Shown: piece by piece, positions 19,223 through 20,201 of the stretch
How the letters are laid out: each line of letters starts with the position of its first letter
Position numbering within the stretch: position 1 is the first letter of the stretch
NCBI GenBank assembly: GCA_964622715.1
Contig: CAZURR010000046.1
Location: 1 to 20,201 of the forward strand
Direction of reading: 5' to 3'
Source of the DNA: Hyphomicrobium_A sp964622715
GTDB lineage: Bacteria > Pseudomonadota > Alphaproteobacteria > Rhizobiales > Hyphomicrobiaceae
DNA length: 20,201 nucleotides
Translations under genes and position numbers: made by a program
The notes under the pieces: model-generated
Seen by the model: only the letters and a program-made list of their open reading frames with translations
Databases searched by the model: none
Told to the model about the DNA's origin: nothing

Positions 19223-20077
19223 TTAGCGGGTGAGCATTGAAAGTACCACTTCGTGCAGGCGCGGGTCTCCCGCGGCTACGATACGTCCGCCTGCAGTTGC
19301 AGGCTTGCCCTCCCAAGTGGTGATGCTCCCTCCCGCGCGTTCGACGATCGGGATGAGCGCAACGACGTCGAAGGGCTTCAAGCCAGCCTCCACCACGATG
19401 TCGATGAACCCTGCTGCAAGCAGACAGTATGCGTAGCAATCACCGCCATAGCGGGTCATGCGCGCCTTTGATTTCAATCTCGCAAACGCGTCAGATTCCT
19501 TACCCTTCGCAAATAGGTCGGGGTGAGTGGTTGACACGATGGCGTCGGCGAGGCGTGAGCAGTCGCGGGTCTTGATGCGGCGCGCACGTCCATCGCGCAT
19601 GCGAACATGTGCTTCCCTAGTGCTCGACCAAAAGCGCTCACCGATAAAGGGCTGGTCCATCAGACCTAGGAGGGGACTTTCGCCGTTGAGAAGCCCTATG
19701 AGCGTGCCCCACAGCGGGGAGCCCATGATAAACGCTCGCGTACCATCGATTGGGTCGACGACCCACCGCAGGGGTGCGTCCTCGCGCAAGCTGCCAAGCT
19801 CCTCACCAATCAAACCGTGGTCCGGCCAACGCTTGGTTACCGCGCGCGCAATGGCGCGCTCGGCTGCCACATCGGCCGCCGTGACGGGATCGAGGGCGCC
19901 TTTTAGTGCCTTATCGGTTACAGGTATGGGCTTGCGGAAGTAGGGCCTGATGGCGTCGCCGGAGGTATCCGCCAGGATATGGGCGAATTCGAGCAGCTTC
20001 TTGAAGCTCGGCTGAGTGGCGGCACGCACGATGTTTTTTCCTTTATTACAAGACACTACGCCATTTTCCGCCACCAT
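19223..20077 (-). CDS. hisN: Inositol-monophosphatase-family histidinol-phosphatase
   Basis: This 284-residue Mg-dependent phosphatase most likely converts L-histidinol phosphate to histidinol in histidine synthesis, as HisN does in Rhizobiales and actinobacteria. The metal-binding set is present: Glu92 in GEE, Asp108-Pro-Ile-Asp111-Gly-Thr113 in WVVDPIDGTRAF, and Asp237 in KPFDVVALIPIVERAGG. RYGGDCYAYCLLAAG is typical of the HisN branch and differs from SuhB and CysQ. An inositol or other sugar phosphate substrate cannot be excluded. No other his gene is nearby. The start is uncertain: the ATG at 20077 has only a weak site, while a GTG at 20029 follows AAAGGA by 9 bases and fits the usual family length (about 268 residues). 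Confidence 0.87.
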   Translation of the reverse strand: MVAENGVVSCNKGKNIVRAATQPSFKKLLEFAHILADTSGDAIRPYFRKPIPVTDKALKGALDPVTAADVAAERAIARAVTKRWPDHGLIGEELGSLREDAPLRWVVDPIDGTRAFIMGSPLWGTLIGLLNGESPLLGLMDQPFIGERFWSSTREAHVRMRDGRARRIKTRDCSRLADAIVSTTHPDLFAKGKESDAFARLKSKARMTRYGGDCYAYCLLAAGFIDIVVEAGLKPFDVVALIPIVERAGGSITTWEGKPATAGGRIVAAGDPRLHEVVLSMLTR

Positions 20078-20201
20078 TATCTCAACAAACTGACCCCGAC
20101 GCAGTGCGCCACGGCCCGGCTGTGTGGCCGAGTATCCTATGTTGTTGCTGCTGAGTTACATATACACTGAAATGGCGTGAAATTGCGTCTCCTTGGGTTG
20201 C

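Noticed and set aside
20078..20201. A further gene at the right edge
   Set aside because: The last 124 bases contain no supported start, RNA gene or conserved protein segment; they are probably the hisN upstream region.

Overview
The window reads as chromosomal DNA of an alphaproteobacterium of the Rhizobiales/Hyphomicrobiales, most likely a Hyphomicrobium-like methylotroph. This is an inference from gene content (a PqqA precursor of the methylotroph type, an intracellular PHB depolymerase, GltBD, a DUF459 protein, a ROSE-controlled Hsp20), moderately high G+C, and an intergenic palindrome of a type I associate with Rhizobiales genomes. I see no insertion sequence, phage, CRISPR array or plasmid function. 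Most of the window is core metabolism, and the unusual material is in the short non-coding stretches and two very small ORFs.

Layout, left to right. Bases 1-47 are the 5' part of a tRNA-Arg(CCG) on the minus strand. polA (225-3224, +) encodes a full DNA polymerase I with both exonucleases, and may be leaderless. An isolated 29-codon pqqA (3373-3462, +) follows without pqqB-E. phaZ (3579-4886, -) is an intracellular PHB depolymerase, divergent from an AsmA-family protein (5224-7539, +). A structured leader with a possible 20-codon leader peptide precedes speD (7798-8355, +; S-adenosylmethionine decarboxylase). Next is a secreted DUF459/SGNH-like protein lacking the usual catalytic Ser and Asn (8485-9789, +).

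The gltB-gltD operon (16170 down to 9870, -) encodes both glutamate synthase subunits. Two perfect palindromes lie just upstream of its likely promoter. hsp20 (16705-17157, -) has a terminator, a ROSE-like RNA thermometer and an RpoH-like promoter. Then come a secreted Pro/Tyr-rich protein (17445-18053, +), a palindromic repeat with a competing inverted repeat, an alpha/beta-hydrolase of the lysophospholipase type (18235-19194, +), and a convergent HisN-type phosphatase (19223-20077, -). The last 124 bases hold no recognisable gene.

The genes are mostly single transcription units; only gltBD is a clear operon. Themes are nitrogen assimilation (GltBD), carbon storage (PhaZ), cofactor and polyamine supply (PqqA, SpeD), envelope maintenance (AsmA, DUF459, lysophospholipase) and heat stress (Hsp20). 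The best candidate for something undescribed is the speD leader: two mutually exclusive helices, one burying the Shine-Dalgarno sequence, overlapped by a small ORF.
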